The notes beneath the pieces are model-generated. The model did not search any database, had not been told where the DNA came from, and worked only from the letters and a program-made list of their open reading frames with translations. A stretch of DNA of 64,000 nucleotides, from contig NZ_JAFBBP010000001.1 of the NCBI RefSeq assembly GCF_016907275.1, positions 4,578,001 through 4,642,000 of the forward strand. Reading direction: 5' to 3'. Every line of letters begins with the position of its first letter. Within the stretch, counting starts at the first letter, position 1. Source of the DNA: Micromonospora luteifusca. Lineage in GTDB: Bacteria; Actinomycetota; Actinomycetes; Mycobacteriales; Micromonosporaceae. Made by a program: the position numbers and the translations under genes. This document shows positions 43,367-52,475 of the stretch, one piece after another.

Positions 43367-44239
43367 TCAGCCCTTCCGCGGTCCGTGGTGTGCTCGCCAG
43401 CGGGAGAGGGCCAGCGTGGCGGAGTAGCCGGCCAGGACGATCACGTGGAACAGGTAGAGCCAGAGGAGCACGGCCACGCCCGCGCCGATCTCGTCGAAGC
43501 CACCGAACGGCACGCCCAGGTCCAGGGGGAGTGCGGCGAAGAGCACGAAGCCGTGCATGAAGCCGGACAGGTTCGCCGCGGTGAACGACCCCAGCGCGAG
43601 CGTGGAGAGCCAGTCCGGCGAGGCTGGCCCGACCACCCGGAACACCCAGACCAGCACCGGCGTGAGCACCAGCCAGACCGCCAGGAACGACAGCACCACG
43701 CCCAGCATGCCGAGCCAGCCGCCCTGGCGTACGAGACGGGTGGTGAGCGGCAGCGCCAGCAGGATCGACAGCAACAGCGCGGGGGCCGGGGCGAGCAGCG
43801 GCAGCAGCAGCAACCGGCCCCGCCAGCCGACCAGGTTCTCGTCGGAGCGGGGCGCGGCAACCGAGACGAATGCCCGGCGCAACCCTTCGCCGTAGAGCGA
43901 CGCGGGCAGCAGGGAGGCCAGCGCCAGCACCGGGGTCAACTCCACCCCGGCGTTGACCAGCGCATCCACCGCCCGGGGTGCGCCGATCGCGGTGGGCAGG
44001 GCTTCCACCGCGTACGAGGTGAGCCGGCGGACCCGGTCTGCTCCGGCCACCACCGAGGTGAGCCAGATCGCCAGCAGCGCGACCGGTACGACAGCGATCG
44101 CGCCATAGAAGGTGATCGCGGCGGCGTGCAGTGACAGGTCGCGTCCGCGCACGGGACGGAACGCGGCACTGGTGATCCGCTTCGCCCGCTGCCAACCGCC
44201 GCCCACCGTGATCTCTTTCCCTGTCGCCGGGGTCGTCAC
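43367..44239 (-). CDS. YihY/BrkB-family membrane protein
   Basis: 290 residues with six predicted membrane helices. The pattern LHAAAITFYGAIAVVPVALLA and the late FGGFDEIGAGVAVLLWLYLFHVIVLAGY match the YihY (formerly RNase BN) family, whose function is unresolved. GTG 44239 leaves almost no room for a ribosome-binding site. GTG 44206 (VGGGWQRAKR), preceded by AGGGAAAGAG, is an equally good or better start. It is divergent from the GNAT gene with a gap of only 18 to 51 bases. Confidence 0.85.
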   Translation of the reverse strand: MTTPATGKEITVGGGWQRAKRITSAAFRPVRGRDLSLHAAAITFYGAIAVVPVALLAIWLTSVVAGADRVRRLTSYAVEALPTAIGAPRAVDALVNAGVELTPVLALASLLPASLYGEGLRRAFVSVAAPRSDENLVGWRGRLLLLPLLAPAPALLLSILLALPLTTRLVRQGGWLGMLGVVLSFLAVWLVLTPVLVWVFRVVGPASPDWLSTLALGSFTAANLSGFMHGFVLFAALPLDLGVPFGGFDEIGAGVAVLLWLYLFHVIVLAGYSATLALSRWRAHHGPRKG

Positions 44240-44257
44240 TCCTTAAGATCGCCTGTC

Positions 44258-44809
44258 ATGACTGTTCTCACCACCGAACGTCTGATCCTGCGCGATTGGA
44301 CCGACGACCCGGCCGACCTGGCCCGGATCTACGACATCTACTCCCGCCCCGACATCACCCGCTGGCTGGCCGTGTCGCCGGGCCTGCCGATGACCGACCC
44401 GGTCCAGGCCGTCGAGCGGTTGCAGTTCTGGCGAGACCGGCACGCCGCCGACGGCGGCCGGTACGGCACCTGGGCGATCGAGGTACGCGAGACCAGCGTG
44501 GTGGCGGGCACGGCGTTGCTCAAGCCGCTGCCCGGAACGCCGGAGACGCAGCTCACCGAAAACATTGAGACGGGCTGGCACCTGCACCCGGATTCGTGGG
44601 GTCACGGTTACGCCACCGAGGCGGCCCGTGCGCTCGTCGCGCGGGAGTTCACCGCCGGCACCCCGGAGATCTACGCGCTCGTGTCGCCGGGCAACGAGCC
44701 GTCGATGGCGGTCTGCCGACGACTCGGCATGGCCCACGTGGGCCGGCGTACCGACTGGTACGGCGGCGAGGAGTTGGAGACCTTCGTCCTGGCGGCGCCG
44801 ACCAACTGA
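44258..44809 (+). CDS. RimJ/RimL-type GNAT acetyltransferase
   Basis: A 183-residue single-domain acetyltransferase. It begins TERLILRDWTDDPAD and has the beta-strand pairs TWAIEV and TALLKPL. The acetyl-CoA region is ETGWHLHPDSWGHGYATEAARALV and is followed by PGNEPSMAVCRRLGMAHVG. This pattern is typical of enzymes that acetylate protein N-termini or small amines; the substrate is not predictable. A terminator hairpin follows directly. Confidence 0.9.
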   Translation: MTVLTTERLILRDWTDDPADLARIYDIYSRPDITRWLAVSPGLPMTDPVQAVERLQFWRDRHAADGGRYGTWAIEVRETSVVAGTALLKPLPGTPETQLTENIETGWHLHPDSWGHGYATEAARALVAREFTAGTPEIYALVSPGNEPSMAVCRRLGMAHVGRRTDWYGGEELETFVLAAPTN

Positions 44810-44816
44810 CCCGTTC

Positions 44817-44837
44817 GGCGGCTCCGTGTGAGCCGCC
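44817..44837 (+). terminator. GNAT gene terminator
   Basis: GGCGGCTC pairs exactly with GAGCCGCC across CGTGT, eight bases after the stop codon. Confidence 0.65.
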
Positions 44838-44848
44838 CTGCGCCCCGA

Positions 44849-44899
44849 TGAGCCGTATACCTCAGGGTCAATAAATATGACTCTGAGGTATACGGCTCA
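44849..44899 (+). repeat. Near-perfect 51-bp palindrome (copy A)
   Basis: Two 22-base arms, TGAGCCGTATACCTCAG plus GGTCA and its complement, pair with one mismatch around the loop ATAAATA. It is far more A/T rich than its surroundings. A related copy lies at 49135-49184, on the other side of the glucanase gene, sharing 22 identical bases. Confidence 0.85.
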
Positions 44900-44997
44900 G
44901 AGCAGCGGCTGGCTCTCGCCGCGAGCACATGACGACGGGCCCCTGCCGGACATCCCCGACGCAGGCATGGCCATCAATAGTTAAGTCGGTCGAAGTG

Positions 44998-45026
44998 TTG
45001 ACGCTCCCGTAGCACGTCAGTAACCT
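44998..45026 (+). promoter_or_regulatory. Candidate promoter of the glucanase gene
   Basis: TTGACG and TAACCT are separated by 17 bases, a good housekeeping-type promoter. The direct repeats GCAAGATTTCG and GCAGGTTTCG just downstream (about 45042-45073) could bind a regulator. Assigned by inspection only. Confidence 0.45.
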
Positions 45027-45148
45027 TTGGTCAAAGTCACGCAAGATTTCGACAAAGACGTGCAGGTTTCGTGCACGTGTTCGGAAGATTCAGCGGGCTC
45101 CCTCCTGGTCCAGCCGCCTGCGGCAGCCGTCCCCCCAACGACAGGACT

Positions 45149-48100
45149 GTGATGAGACGAAGGAATCTGTTCAGGACGGTGGCAGCGACAGTCGCGGCCA
45201 CGCTGATCGCCAGCGCAGGGCTCACCGCCCTCACCAACCCGGCCAGCGCCGCCCGCCCCGCCGACGCGGCAGCCGCGCCGAGCAGCGGCTTCGCCCCGGC
45301 GGCCACGAACCTCGCCCTGGGTCGTCCCACCCAGGAGAGCGGCCACGCCGACGTCTACGACTCGTCGAAGGTTGTCGACGGTAACGCGGGCAGCTACTGG
45401 GAGAGCGTCAACAATTCGTTCCCCGAGTGGGTGCAGGTCGATCTTGGCTCATCGCAGAACGTCAACCAGGTTGTGCTGAAGCTGCCGACCTCGGGTTGGG
45501 GGACCCGTACGCAGACGTTGAGCGTGCAGGGCAGCGCCAGCGGTTCGTCGTTCACCGACCTCGTCGGTTCGCAGACCTACACCTTCAACCCGGCGAGCGG
45601 CAGCACCGTCACGATCAACTTCAGTCAGACCGCAACCCGCTACGTGCGGATCAACGTCACCGCCAACAGCGGCTGGCCAGCTGGCCAGTTCTCCGAGTTG
45701 GAGGTGTACGGCAGCGGCGGCGCCACCCCCGACACCACCGCGCCGAGCGTGCCGGGGACGCTGTCGCAGAGCACGTCGGGCAGCACGATCACGCTCACCT
45801 GGGGTGCCTCCACCGACTCCGGCGGCAGCGGTCTCGCCGGCTACAACGTCTACCGTGGCGGCAACCTGATCGCGACGTTGGGCACCACCCTCACGTACCA
45901 GGACACCCAGCCGGCGACGGCCACCGTGTCGTACTACGTCCGCGCCCGCGACGGTGCCGGCAACCTGTCCGGCAACAGCAACACCGTCACCCGGACCGGC
46001 GGCAATCCGCCCGCCTGCACCAACGTGGCACAGGGCAAGAGCATGACGGCGAGCGGCTCCACCTTCACCTTCACCCCGGACAAGGCGAACGACGGGCAGC
46101 TCGGCACGTACTGGGAAGGTGCGGCGAGCTACCCGCAGAACCTGACCGTGGCGCTCGGCGCCAACCACTCCATCTCCGGCGTGACCGTCAAACTCAACCC
46201 GGACCCGGCTTGGGGCACCCGCACCCAGACCATCCAGGTTCTCGGCCGTGACCAGGCCTCAGCCACGTACACCAACCTGGTGTCGGCGGCGAGTTACCAG
46301 TTCGTCCAGGGCGCCAACGTGGTGGGCATCCCGGTCAGCGCGACCACGGCGGACGTGCAACTGCGGTTCACCGGCAACACCGGTGCCCCGTCCGGCCAGG
46401 TGGCCGAGCTTGAGGTGTGTGGCACGCCGGCACCCAACCCGGACCTGGTCGTCAGCTCGGTGACCTGCTCGCCCACGTCGCCCAGCGAGGTCTCCCCGGT
46501 CACCCTCTCGGCCGTGGTGCAGAACATCGGTTCGGCGTCCGCCGGTGCGACCACGGTCAACTTCAGCCTGGCCGGCGCGGTCGTCGGCAGCGCCACGGTG
46601 GGCGCGCTCAGCGCGGGCGCCTCCACCACCGTGTCGTTCAACGCCGGTACGCGACCGATGGGCAGCTACGCCGTCTCGGCGGTGGTCGACCCGACGAACA
46701 CGATCGTCGAGCAGAACAACGGCAACAACAGCTTCACGGCAGCGTCGCCGCTGGTGGTGGCGCAGGCGCCGGGCCCGGACCTGCAGGTGCTCAGCATCGC
46801 CTCCAACCCGCCGAACCCGGCCGTCGGGGCGTCCGTCACGTTCACCGTGGCGGTCCGCAACCGGGGCACCACCGCGACCGGTGCGACCACGGTCACCCGG
46901 TTGGTGGTGGGCGGCACCACGCTCAACACCAACACCGCCTCGGTCGCGGCCGGCGCGACGGTCACCGTGGCCGTCACCGGCAGCTGGACCGCCACCAGCG
47001 GCGGCGCCACCATCACCGCCACCGCCGACGCCACCAACGCGGTCACCGAGACCAACGAGACCAACAACGCGTTCAGCCAGTCGATCGTGGTCGGGCGCGG
47101 GGCCGCGGTCCCGTACGTCTCCTACGAGGCCGAGGCCGGCCGTTACCAGGGCACGCTGCTGGAGACCGACCCGCTGCGCACCTTTGGCCACATCAACTTC
47201 GCCAGCGAGTCCTCGGGCCGCAAGTCGGTACGGCTCAACAGCACCGGCCAGTTCGTCGAGTTCACCTCGGCCAACCAGGCCAACTCCATCGTGGTGCGCA
47301 ACTCCATCCCGGACGCGCCGGGTGGCGGCGGCATCGAGGCGACCATCAGCCTCTACGTCAACGACGTCTTCTCCCGGAAGCTGACCCTGTCGTCGCGGCA
47401 CAGCTGGCTCTACGGCAACACCGACGGGCCGGAGGCGTTGACCAACACCCCGCAGGCCGACGCTCGACGACTGTTCGACGAGTCGAACGCGCTGCTGGCG
47501 CAGTCGTACCCGGCGGGCACCCGGTTCAAGTTGCAGCGCGACACCGGCGACTCGGCCTCGTTCTACGTCATCGACATGATCGACCTGGAGCAGGTGGCAC
47601 CGGCGGCGAGCCAGCCGGCCGGCTGCACCTCGATCACCTCGTACGGTGCGGTCCCGAATGACGGCCTCGACGACACCGCAGCCATCCAGCGGGCGGTGAC
47701 CGACGACCAGAACGGCGTCATCGGCTGCGTCTGGATCCCCGCCGGGCAGTGGCGGCAGGAGCAGAAGATCCTGACCGACGACCCGCTGAACCGGGGTACG
47801 CACAACCAGGTCGGCATCAGCAACGTCACCATCCGGGGCGCCGGCATGTGGCACTCGCAGCTCTACACGCTGACCGAGCCGCAGAACGTGGTGGGCGGCA
47901 TCAACCACCCGCACGAGGGCAACTTCGGCTTCGACATCGACAAGAACACCCAGATCTCCGACATCGCCATCTTCGGCTCCGGCCGGATCCGGGGCGGGGA
48001 CGGCAACGGCGAGGGCGGCGTCGGTCTGAACGGTCGCTTCGGCACCGGCACGAAGATCAGCAATGTCTGGATCGAGCACGCCAACGTGGGCGTCTGGGTG

Positions 48101-48841
48101 GGTCGCGACTACGACAACATCCCCGACCTGTGGGGGCCGGCCGACGGGCTGGAGTTCACCGGCATGCGGATCCGCGACACGTACGCCGACGGCATCAACT
48201 TCAGCAACGGCACGCGCAACTCGCGGGTGTTCAACTCGTCCTTCCGCACCACCGGTGACGACGCGCTCGCCGTCTGGGCCAACCCGTACGTGAAGGACCG
48301 CAACGTCGACATCGCCCACGACAACCACTTCGTCAACAACACCATCCAGCTGCCCTGGCGGGCGAACGGCATCGCCATCTACGGCGGCTACGACAACTCG
48401 ATCGAGAACAACCTGATCTACGACACCGCGAACTACCCCGGCATCATGCTGGCGACCGACCACGACCCGCTGCCCTTCTCCGGCACGACCCTGATCGCCA
48501 ACAACGGGCTCTACCGCACCGGCGGCGCGTTCTGGAACGAGGACCAGGAATTCGGTGCCATCACCCTCTTCCCCGCCACCAGGGACATCGTCGGGGTCAC
48601 CATCCGGGACACCGACATCATCGACTCGACCTACGACGGCATCCAGTTCAAGAACGGCGGCGGCAACATGCCGAACGTCGCGATCACCAACGTGCGGATC
48701 GACAAGTCCAACAACGGTGCCGGCATCCTCGCGATGAGCGGCGCGCGCGGCAACGCCAACCTCACCAACGTGACCATCACCAACTCGGCCGACGGCAACA
48801 TCGTCATCCAGCCGGGCTCGCAGTTCGTCATCACTCCCTGA
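45149..48841 (+). CDS. Secreted multidomain alpha-1,3-glucanase-like enzyme (GH87-like)
   Basis: About 1230 residues from GTG 45149 or ATG 45152. A Sec signal peptide (MRRRNLFRTVAATVAATLIA, cleaved near NPASA) is followed by a discoidin/CBM32-like domain (about 45-190), a fibronectin III domain (195-285), a second discoidin-like domain (290-425) and two CARDB domains (430-645). Next come a CBM35-like domain (655-820) and a right-handed beta-helix (825-1229, ITSYGAVPNDGLDDTAAIQR). In the helix, ADGINFSNG and RTTGDDALAVW place an Asp 23 and 24 residues before an Asp pair, the spacing I recall for the GH87 catalytic triad. The role is degradation of fungal or bacterial alpha-glucan outside the cell. 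Confidence 0.82.
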   Translation: MMRRRNLFRTVAATVAATLIASAGLTALTNPASAARPADAAAAPSSGFAPAATNLALGRPTQESGHADVYDSSKVVDGNAGSYWESVNNSFPEWVQVDLGSSQNVNQVVLKLPTSGWGTRTQTLSVQGSASGSSFTDLVGSQTYTFNPASGSTVTINFSQTATRYVRINVTANSGWPAGQFSELEVYGSGGATPDTTAPSVPGTLSQSTSGSTITLTWGASTDSGGSGLAGYNVYRGGNLIATLGTTLTYQDTQPATATVSYYVRARDGAGNLSGNSNTVTRTGGNPPACTNVAQGKSMTASGSTFTFTPDKANDGQLGTYWEGAASYPQNLTVALGANHSISGVTVKLNPDPAWGTRTQTIQVLGRDQASATYTNLVSAASYQFVQGANVVGIPVSATTADVQLRFTGNTGAPSGQVAELEVCGTPAPNPDLVVSSVTCSPTSPSEVSPVTLSAVVQNIGSASAGATTVNFSLAGAVVGSATVGALSAGASTTVSFNAGTRPMGSYAVSAVVDPTNTIVEQNNGNNSFTAASPLVVAQAPGPDLQVLSIASNPPNPAVGASVTFTVAVRNRGTTATGATTVTRLVVGGTTLNTNTASVAAGATVTVAVTGSWTATSGGATITATADATNAVTETNETNNAFSQSIVVGRGAAVPYVSYEAEAGRYQGTLLETDPLRTFGHINFASESSGRKSVRLNSTGQFVEFTSANQANSIVVRNSIPDAPGGGGIEATISLYVNDVFSRKLTLSSRHSWLYGNTDGPEALTNTPQADARRLFDESNALLAQSYPAGTRFKLQRDTGDSASFYVIDMIDLEQVAPAASQPAGCTSITSYGAVPNDGLDDTAAIQRAVTDDQNGVIGCVWIPAGQWRQEQKILTDDPLNRGTHNQVGISNVTIRGAGMWHSQLYTLTEPQNVVGGINHPHEGNFGFDIDKNTQISDIAIFGSGRIRGGDGNGEGGVGLNGRFGTGTKISNVWIEHANVGVWVGRDYDNIPDLWGPADGLEFTGMRIRDTYADGINFSNGTRNSRVFNSSFRTTGDDALAVWANPYVKDRNVDIAHDNHFVNNTIQLPWRANGIAIYGGYDNSIENNLIYDTANYPGIMLATDHDPLPFSGTTLIANNGLYRTGGAFWNEDQEFGAITLFPATRDIVGVTIRDTDIIDSTYDGIQFKNGGGNMPNVAITNVRIDKSNNGAGILAMSGARGNANLTNVTITNSADGNIVIQPGSQFVITP

Positions 48842-49104
48842 TCAACACGGTTTGAGCGAAATCGGGGTGTCCGGATGCTGCGGACACCCCGACTTCCGTG
48901 CTGCGCACTGCGGCGCAGGGTCCGTCGTGGGCGTCGGGCCGCGACGCCCCAGCGGTGCAGCCGGCACGGGTGTGCTGCCTCGTCCTTGCGACAACGCTCA
49001 CCGTCGGGCTGCTCGGGGACGTGCACGGTGACCGCCCTCAGCGCGAACACGACGTCCTCCGTGGTCACGTAGGGCGGCAGCGGTAGATCATCGACAGGGC
49101 CCAT
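48631..49104 (-). pseudogene. Probable remnant of a small Cys/His protein gene
   Basis: ATG 49104 has an excellent ribosome-binding site (GGGAGGA). The first 50 residues look real: LPLPPYVTTEDVVFALRAVT, then HVPEQPDGERCRKDEAAHPC and RLHRWG, with Cys/His spacing like small actinobacterial proteins of unknown function. After that the frame becomes arginine-rich nonsense, passes through the glucanase terminator and overlaps the glucanase coding end by 211 bases. This suggests that a frameshift or deletion removed the true end. It could instead be an intact gene with a divergent tail. Confidence 0.4.
48862..48892 (+). terminator. Glucanase gene terminator
   Basis: TCGGGGTGTCCG pairs perfectly with CGGACACCCCGA across a seven-base loop, 20 bases after the stop codon. 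Confidence 0.85.
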
Positions 49105-49134
49105 GGTCCTCCCGTCCGGGCGGCGACCTCTCGA

Positions 49135-49184
49135 TGAGCGGCATACCTCATAGGTATAAATATGACTCTGAGGTATATCGCTTA
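49135..49184 (+). repeat. Degenerate palindrome (copy B)
   Basis: The arms TGAGCGGCATACCTCATAGG.. and ..CTCTGAGGTATATCGCTTA pair imperfectly (about six mismatches in 22) around TAAATA. Bases 49156-49177 are identical to 44871-44892 of copy A. It lies upstream of the XRE regulator gene. Confidence 0.75.
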
Positions 49185-49318
49185 CGACAGTGTCCGCCCA
49201 CGAGTTGTTTTCCGGATGTGCTCGATGGTCGTTTCACTGCTGGCCCAACGCAATCTTTCGCGGCAGAATGCGGACCAAGGGACGAGGGCCCTTACGCAGC
49301 GGCAGCCAGGGAGATGGC

Positions 49319-50200
49319 GTGGACGACTCCGGCAGCACAGTTCCACGGAGGCAGCTCGGCAGATATCTGAGAGAGCTTCGTGAAAATGCCTACGTGACGG
49401 TTACCGCGGCGGCCAAGGAATTGGAATGGTCGGCACCCCGAATCTGGCGGTACGAGACCGGCCAGGTCCCCATGCACCCGAACGACGTGGAGGCCATGTG
49501 CCGGGTCTACGGCGCGTCCCCGGAGACGATCGAGACGATGCGGGCGTTGGCCCGGGAAACCAAGGCGCACGGCTGGTGGCACAGCTACGGCGAAGCGATC
49601 AAGGACTGGTTCAAGCTGTACGTCGGCCTGGAGGCCGCCGCCACCAGGATCCGCCACTACGAAGCGAACCTTGTCCCCGGGCTGTTGCAGACGGTCGAGT
49701 ACATGGCCGAGGTGATCGCCACCGACCACCCGCAGATGGGTGAGCAGCAGCGTCAGGCGAAGGTCGACGTGCGGCTGCGCCGCCAACGCCTCTTGGCGAG
49801 GGCGGTGCCCCGCGCTCCGCGCCTCGACGTCATCCTGAGCGAGGCGGTGGTGCGCCGCCCACTGCGCGATCGTGCGGCGATGACCCGGCAACTGGAGTCG
49901 CTGGTGGTGTCGTCCCGGCAGCACAACGTCAGCATCCGGGTGTTGCCGCTCGATGCGGGGCTGGTGCGCTGGGCCCAGGCCGGCACCTTCACCATGCTCG
50001 ACTTCCCGTCCGAGGTGCGCGAGCCGGAGCCGACGACGATCTACATGGACGGTCCGTGCGGCGCGGTCTACCTTGACAAGACCCACGAGATCGCGATCTT
50101 CGAAGACGCGTGGCGCTCCCTCGGCGATCGCGCGCTGAGCTTCGACGAGTCCTGTGAGCTGATCGAGGCGATAGCGAAGGAGATGACCGATGGTGCGTGA
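49319..50200 (+). CDS. XRE-family regulator with DUF5753 domain
   Basis: 293 residues. The N-terminal helix-turn-helix (RRQLGRYLRELRENAYVTVTAAAKELEW, residues about 9-65) is followed by a DUF5753 ligand-like domain (FKLYVGLEAAATRIRHYEAN, VPGLLQTVEYMAEVI, SIRVLPLDAGLVRWA). Such proteins occur in hundreds of copies in actinomycetes, paired with a DUF397 gene, and include developmental regulators of the WhiJ/AbaA-orfA type. GTG 49319 with SD GGGAGA gives the family start. It overlaps the DUF397 gene by 11 bases. Confidence 0.92.
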   Translation: MDDSGSTVPRRQLGRYLRELRENAYVTVTAAAKELEWSAPRIWRYETGQVPMHPNDVEAMCRVYGASPETIETMRALARETKAHGWWHSYGEAIKDWFKLYVGLEAAATRIRHYEANLVPGLLQTVEYMAEVIATDHPQMGEQQRQAKVDVRLRRQRLLARAVPRAPRLDVILSEAVVRRPLRDRAAMTRQLESLVVSSRQHNVSIRVLPLDAGLVRWAQAGTFTMLDFPSEVREPEPTTIYMDGPCGAVYLDKTHEIAIFEDAWRSLGDRALSFDESCELIEAIAKEMTDGA

Positions 50201-50387
50201 CGGAGTCTGGCGCAAGTCGACGCGGTCCGGCGGCGAGGGTAACTGCGTCGAGGTGGCGGGGTTCGCCGACGCGATCGGGGTGCGCGACAGCAAGGACCGG
50301 CACGGGCCAACGCTGACCTTCACCCCCTCGGCCTGGGATGGCTTCGTCGCAGCGACTCGGTCGGGGCGTTTGGGCCGCCGGCCCTGA
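50190..50387 (+). CDS. DUF397 protein
   Basis: A 65-residue protein with the DUF397 pattern W-R-K-S-T-R-S-G-G-E-G-N-C-V-E-V, then IGVRDSKDRHGPTLTFTP and the final WDGFVAATRSG. DUF397 proteins are small partners of XRE/DUF5753 regulators and probably modulate them like an antagonist. The gene starts within the end of the regulator gene, as usual for this pair. Confidence 0.94.
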   Translation: MVRDGVWRKSTRSGGEGNCVEVAGFADAIGVRDSKDRHGPTLTFTPSAWDGFVAATRSGRLGRRP

Positions 50388-50566
50388 GGCCGGTGGAGAC
50401 GGGCTCCGGTGCTGCACTTCTTGCCTTGCCGGAGCCCATCCCAGGGCATGGCATCAGGCCATCGGTGGGCCGAGTTGCTGGGCGACTACCTGCCGTCCCG
50501 CTCGGCGAACGGATCGCCGCACTTCTGGTGCGTCGGTCCAGGGACGGGCCCAGGCAGTGTCACGAC

Positions 50567-51220
50567 GTGCCACCGAAGTCGTTCGACGTGTTGAGCCACC
50601 GCAGCGAGGCGTGGACGGCGAGCGCCGCGCTTGACCTTCTGCCCGAGAACAGCGGTCCACGGGTGGAGGTGCTGCGCGGGTGCGTCGTCGTTACGCCGGT
50701 TTCCAGCCTTGACCGCCGGACGGCTCAGAGGGAACTCCGCTACCTGCTGAAGTAGGCGGCGCGCAAGGCGAGGCTGTGGCTCTATCACGAGGTGAACGTG
50801 GTATCGGCCGACGACCTGTTCATTCCGGACATCGCCGTGCTGCGCGTTCCCGGTGGTGGGCGGACGGCGATGGACATCGGCCACGCGGTGCTGCTAGGGG
50901 AGATCGTCTCGTCGGGTAACCGGCGCAAGGGCGTGATCGACCGGCCCCGCGAGTATGCAGCCGTCGGGGTGCCGTTCTTCCTGCGTGTGGACCTGCGCAA
51001 CCGGGCGCCGACCATTGCCCTGTTCGAGTTGGTCAGTGGGGAGTATCGGCTGCTGGCCGCGGCAGCGGCCGGAAGCGACTTCGCCATGCGGGAGCCCTTC
51101 GAGTTCGCCATCGACCCGGCCGAACTGCTCGACGAGGAGGGGCCGCCGGACATGACCAGCGCCAGTTCGGCCGCCGTCTCGGCGGCGGCGGAAGAGCCCC
51201 AGGTTGGTGAGGAGGGCTGA
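50567..51220 (+). pseudogene. Uma2-family endonuclease gene interrupted by an in-frame TAG
   Basis: A continuous reading frame from GTG 50567 to 51220 has a single TAG at 50753-50755. Before it lies the Uma2 N-terminus (SFDVLSHRSEAWTASAALDLL, GPRVEVLRGCVVVTP, ELRYLLK). After it, in the same frame, the protein continues AARKARLWLYHEVNVVSADD, LFIPDIAVLRVP, LLGEIVSSGNRRKGVIDRPREY and GVPFFLRVD, containing the PD-(D/E)xK-type acidic residues. The total of about 217 codons is normal family length, so this is one gene with one nonsense mutation. Re-initiation at GTG 50792 would yield a protein lacking the first 75 residues. Confidence 0.82.
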
Positions 51221-51263
51221 GGCTCCCAGCGGGCGTACAGCGGGGGTGGGGAAGAATGGGCTG

Positions 51264-52475
51264 GTGACTTCCCCCCGCGACCTCGTCCTGCTCGGGTCCA
51301 CCGGTTCGATCGGCACGCAGGCCATCGACATCGTCCGGCGCAATCCGGACCGGTTTCGGGTGGTCGCGGTGGGTGCGGGCGGCGGCAACGTCGAGCTGCT
51401 CGCCGCGCAGGCCCTCGAACTGGGCGTCGAGGCGGTCGGGGTGGCCAAGGCGTCCGCCGCACAGGACCTGCAACTTGCGTTCTACGCCGAGGCGAGCCGG
51501 CGCGGCTGGGCCACCGGCGACTTCAAGCTTCCGAAGATCGTGGCCGGGCCGGACGCGATGACCGAGCTGGCCCAGTGGCCGTGCGACATCGTGCTCAACG
51601 GGGTGGTCGGCTCGCTGGGCCTCGCTCCTACGCTGGCCGCGCTGCGCAGTGGTCGTACTCTCGCCCTGGCCAACAAGGAGTCGCTCGTGGCCGGCGGCCC
51701 GCTGGTCAAGGCCGCGGTGACGCGGCCGGGGCAGATCGTCCCGGTCGACTCGGAGCACACCGCGTTGGCGCAGTGCCTGCGCTCCGGCTCGCGCCCCGAG
51801 GTGCGTCGGTTGATCGTCACCGCCAGCGGCGGCCCGTTCCGGGGCCGGACCCGTGACGAGTTGACGCAGGTCACGCCCGAGCAGGCCCTCGCCCACCCGA
51901 CCTGGAACATGGGGAAGGTCATCACGATCAACTCGGCCACCATGGTCAACAAGGCGCTTGAGGTGATCGAGGCGCACGAGTTGTTCGACGTGCCCTACGC
52001 CGACATCACCGTGATGGTGCACCCGACCTCGGTGATCCACTCCATGGTCGAGTTCGTCGACGGGTCGACGATCGCCCAGGCCAGCCCGCCGGACATGCGG
52101 CTGCCCATCGCGGTCGCGCTGGGCTGGCCGGACCGGGTGCCGCAAGCCGCCGCCGGGGTCGACTGGACGGCCACGCACACCTGGGAGTTCGCACCGCTCG
52201 ACGACGAGGCGTTCCCGGCGGTCGCGCTGGCCAAGGCCGCCGGGGAGGCCGGACGCTGCCGCCCGGCGATCTACAACGCGGCGAACGAGGAGTGCGTGGA
52301 GGCGTTCGTGGCGGGCCGACTGCCGTTCCTCGGCATCGTCGACACCCTCGAACGCGTGTTGGAGGAGGCTCCGGACTTCGACGAACCAGGTACCGTCGAG
52401 GACGTCCTCACGGCCGAGTCGTGGGCACGCGCGCACGCCCAGGAGATCATCGCGAGTCCGGTGGAAGGAAATTGA
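51264..52475 (+). CDS. dxr: 1-deoxy-D-xylulose-5-phosphate reductoisomerase
   Basis: Dxr (IspC) converts DXP to 2-C-methyl-D-erythritol 4-phosphate, the committed MEP-pathway step, using NADPH. The 403-residue protein shows the NADPH motif [70 protein letters not shown] and [17 protein letters not shown] 51264 gives the standard start. Its TGA overlaps the ATG of rip1, opening the conserved dxr-rip1-ispG operon. Confidence 0.98.
   Translation: MTSPRDLVLLGSTGSIGTQAIDIVRRNPDRFRVVAVGAGGGNVELLAAQALELGVEAVGVAKASAAQDLQLAFYAEASRRGWATGDFKLPKIVAGPDAMTELAQWPCDIVLNGVVGSLGLAPTLAALRSGRTLALANKESLVAGGPLVKAAVTRPGQIVPVDSEHTALAQCLRSGSRPEVRRLIVTASGGPFRGRTRDELTQVTPEQALAHPTWNMGKVITINSATMVNKALEVIEAHELFDVPYADITVMVHPTSVIHSMVEFVDGSTIAQASPPDMRLPIAVALGWPDRVPQAAAGVDWTATHTWEFAPLDDEAFPAVALAKAAGEAGRCRPAIYNAANEECVEAFVAGRLPFLGIVDTLERVLEEAPDFDEPGTVEDVLTAESWARAHAQEIIASPVEGN

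Noticed and set aside
50393..50755. Independent 120-residue protein before the Uma2 fragment
   Set aside because: Its second half is the Uma2 N-terminus and the downstream frame continues in register after one TAG, so it is one broken gene.
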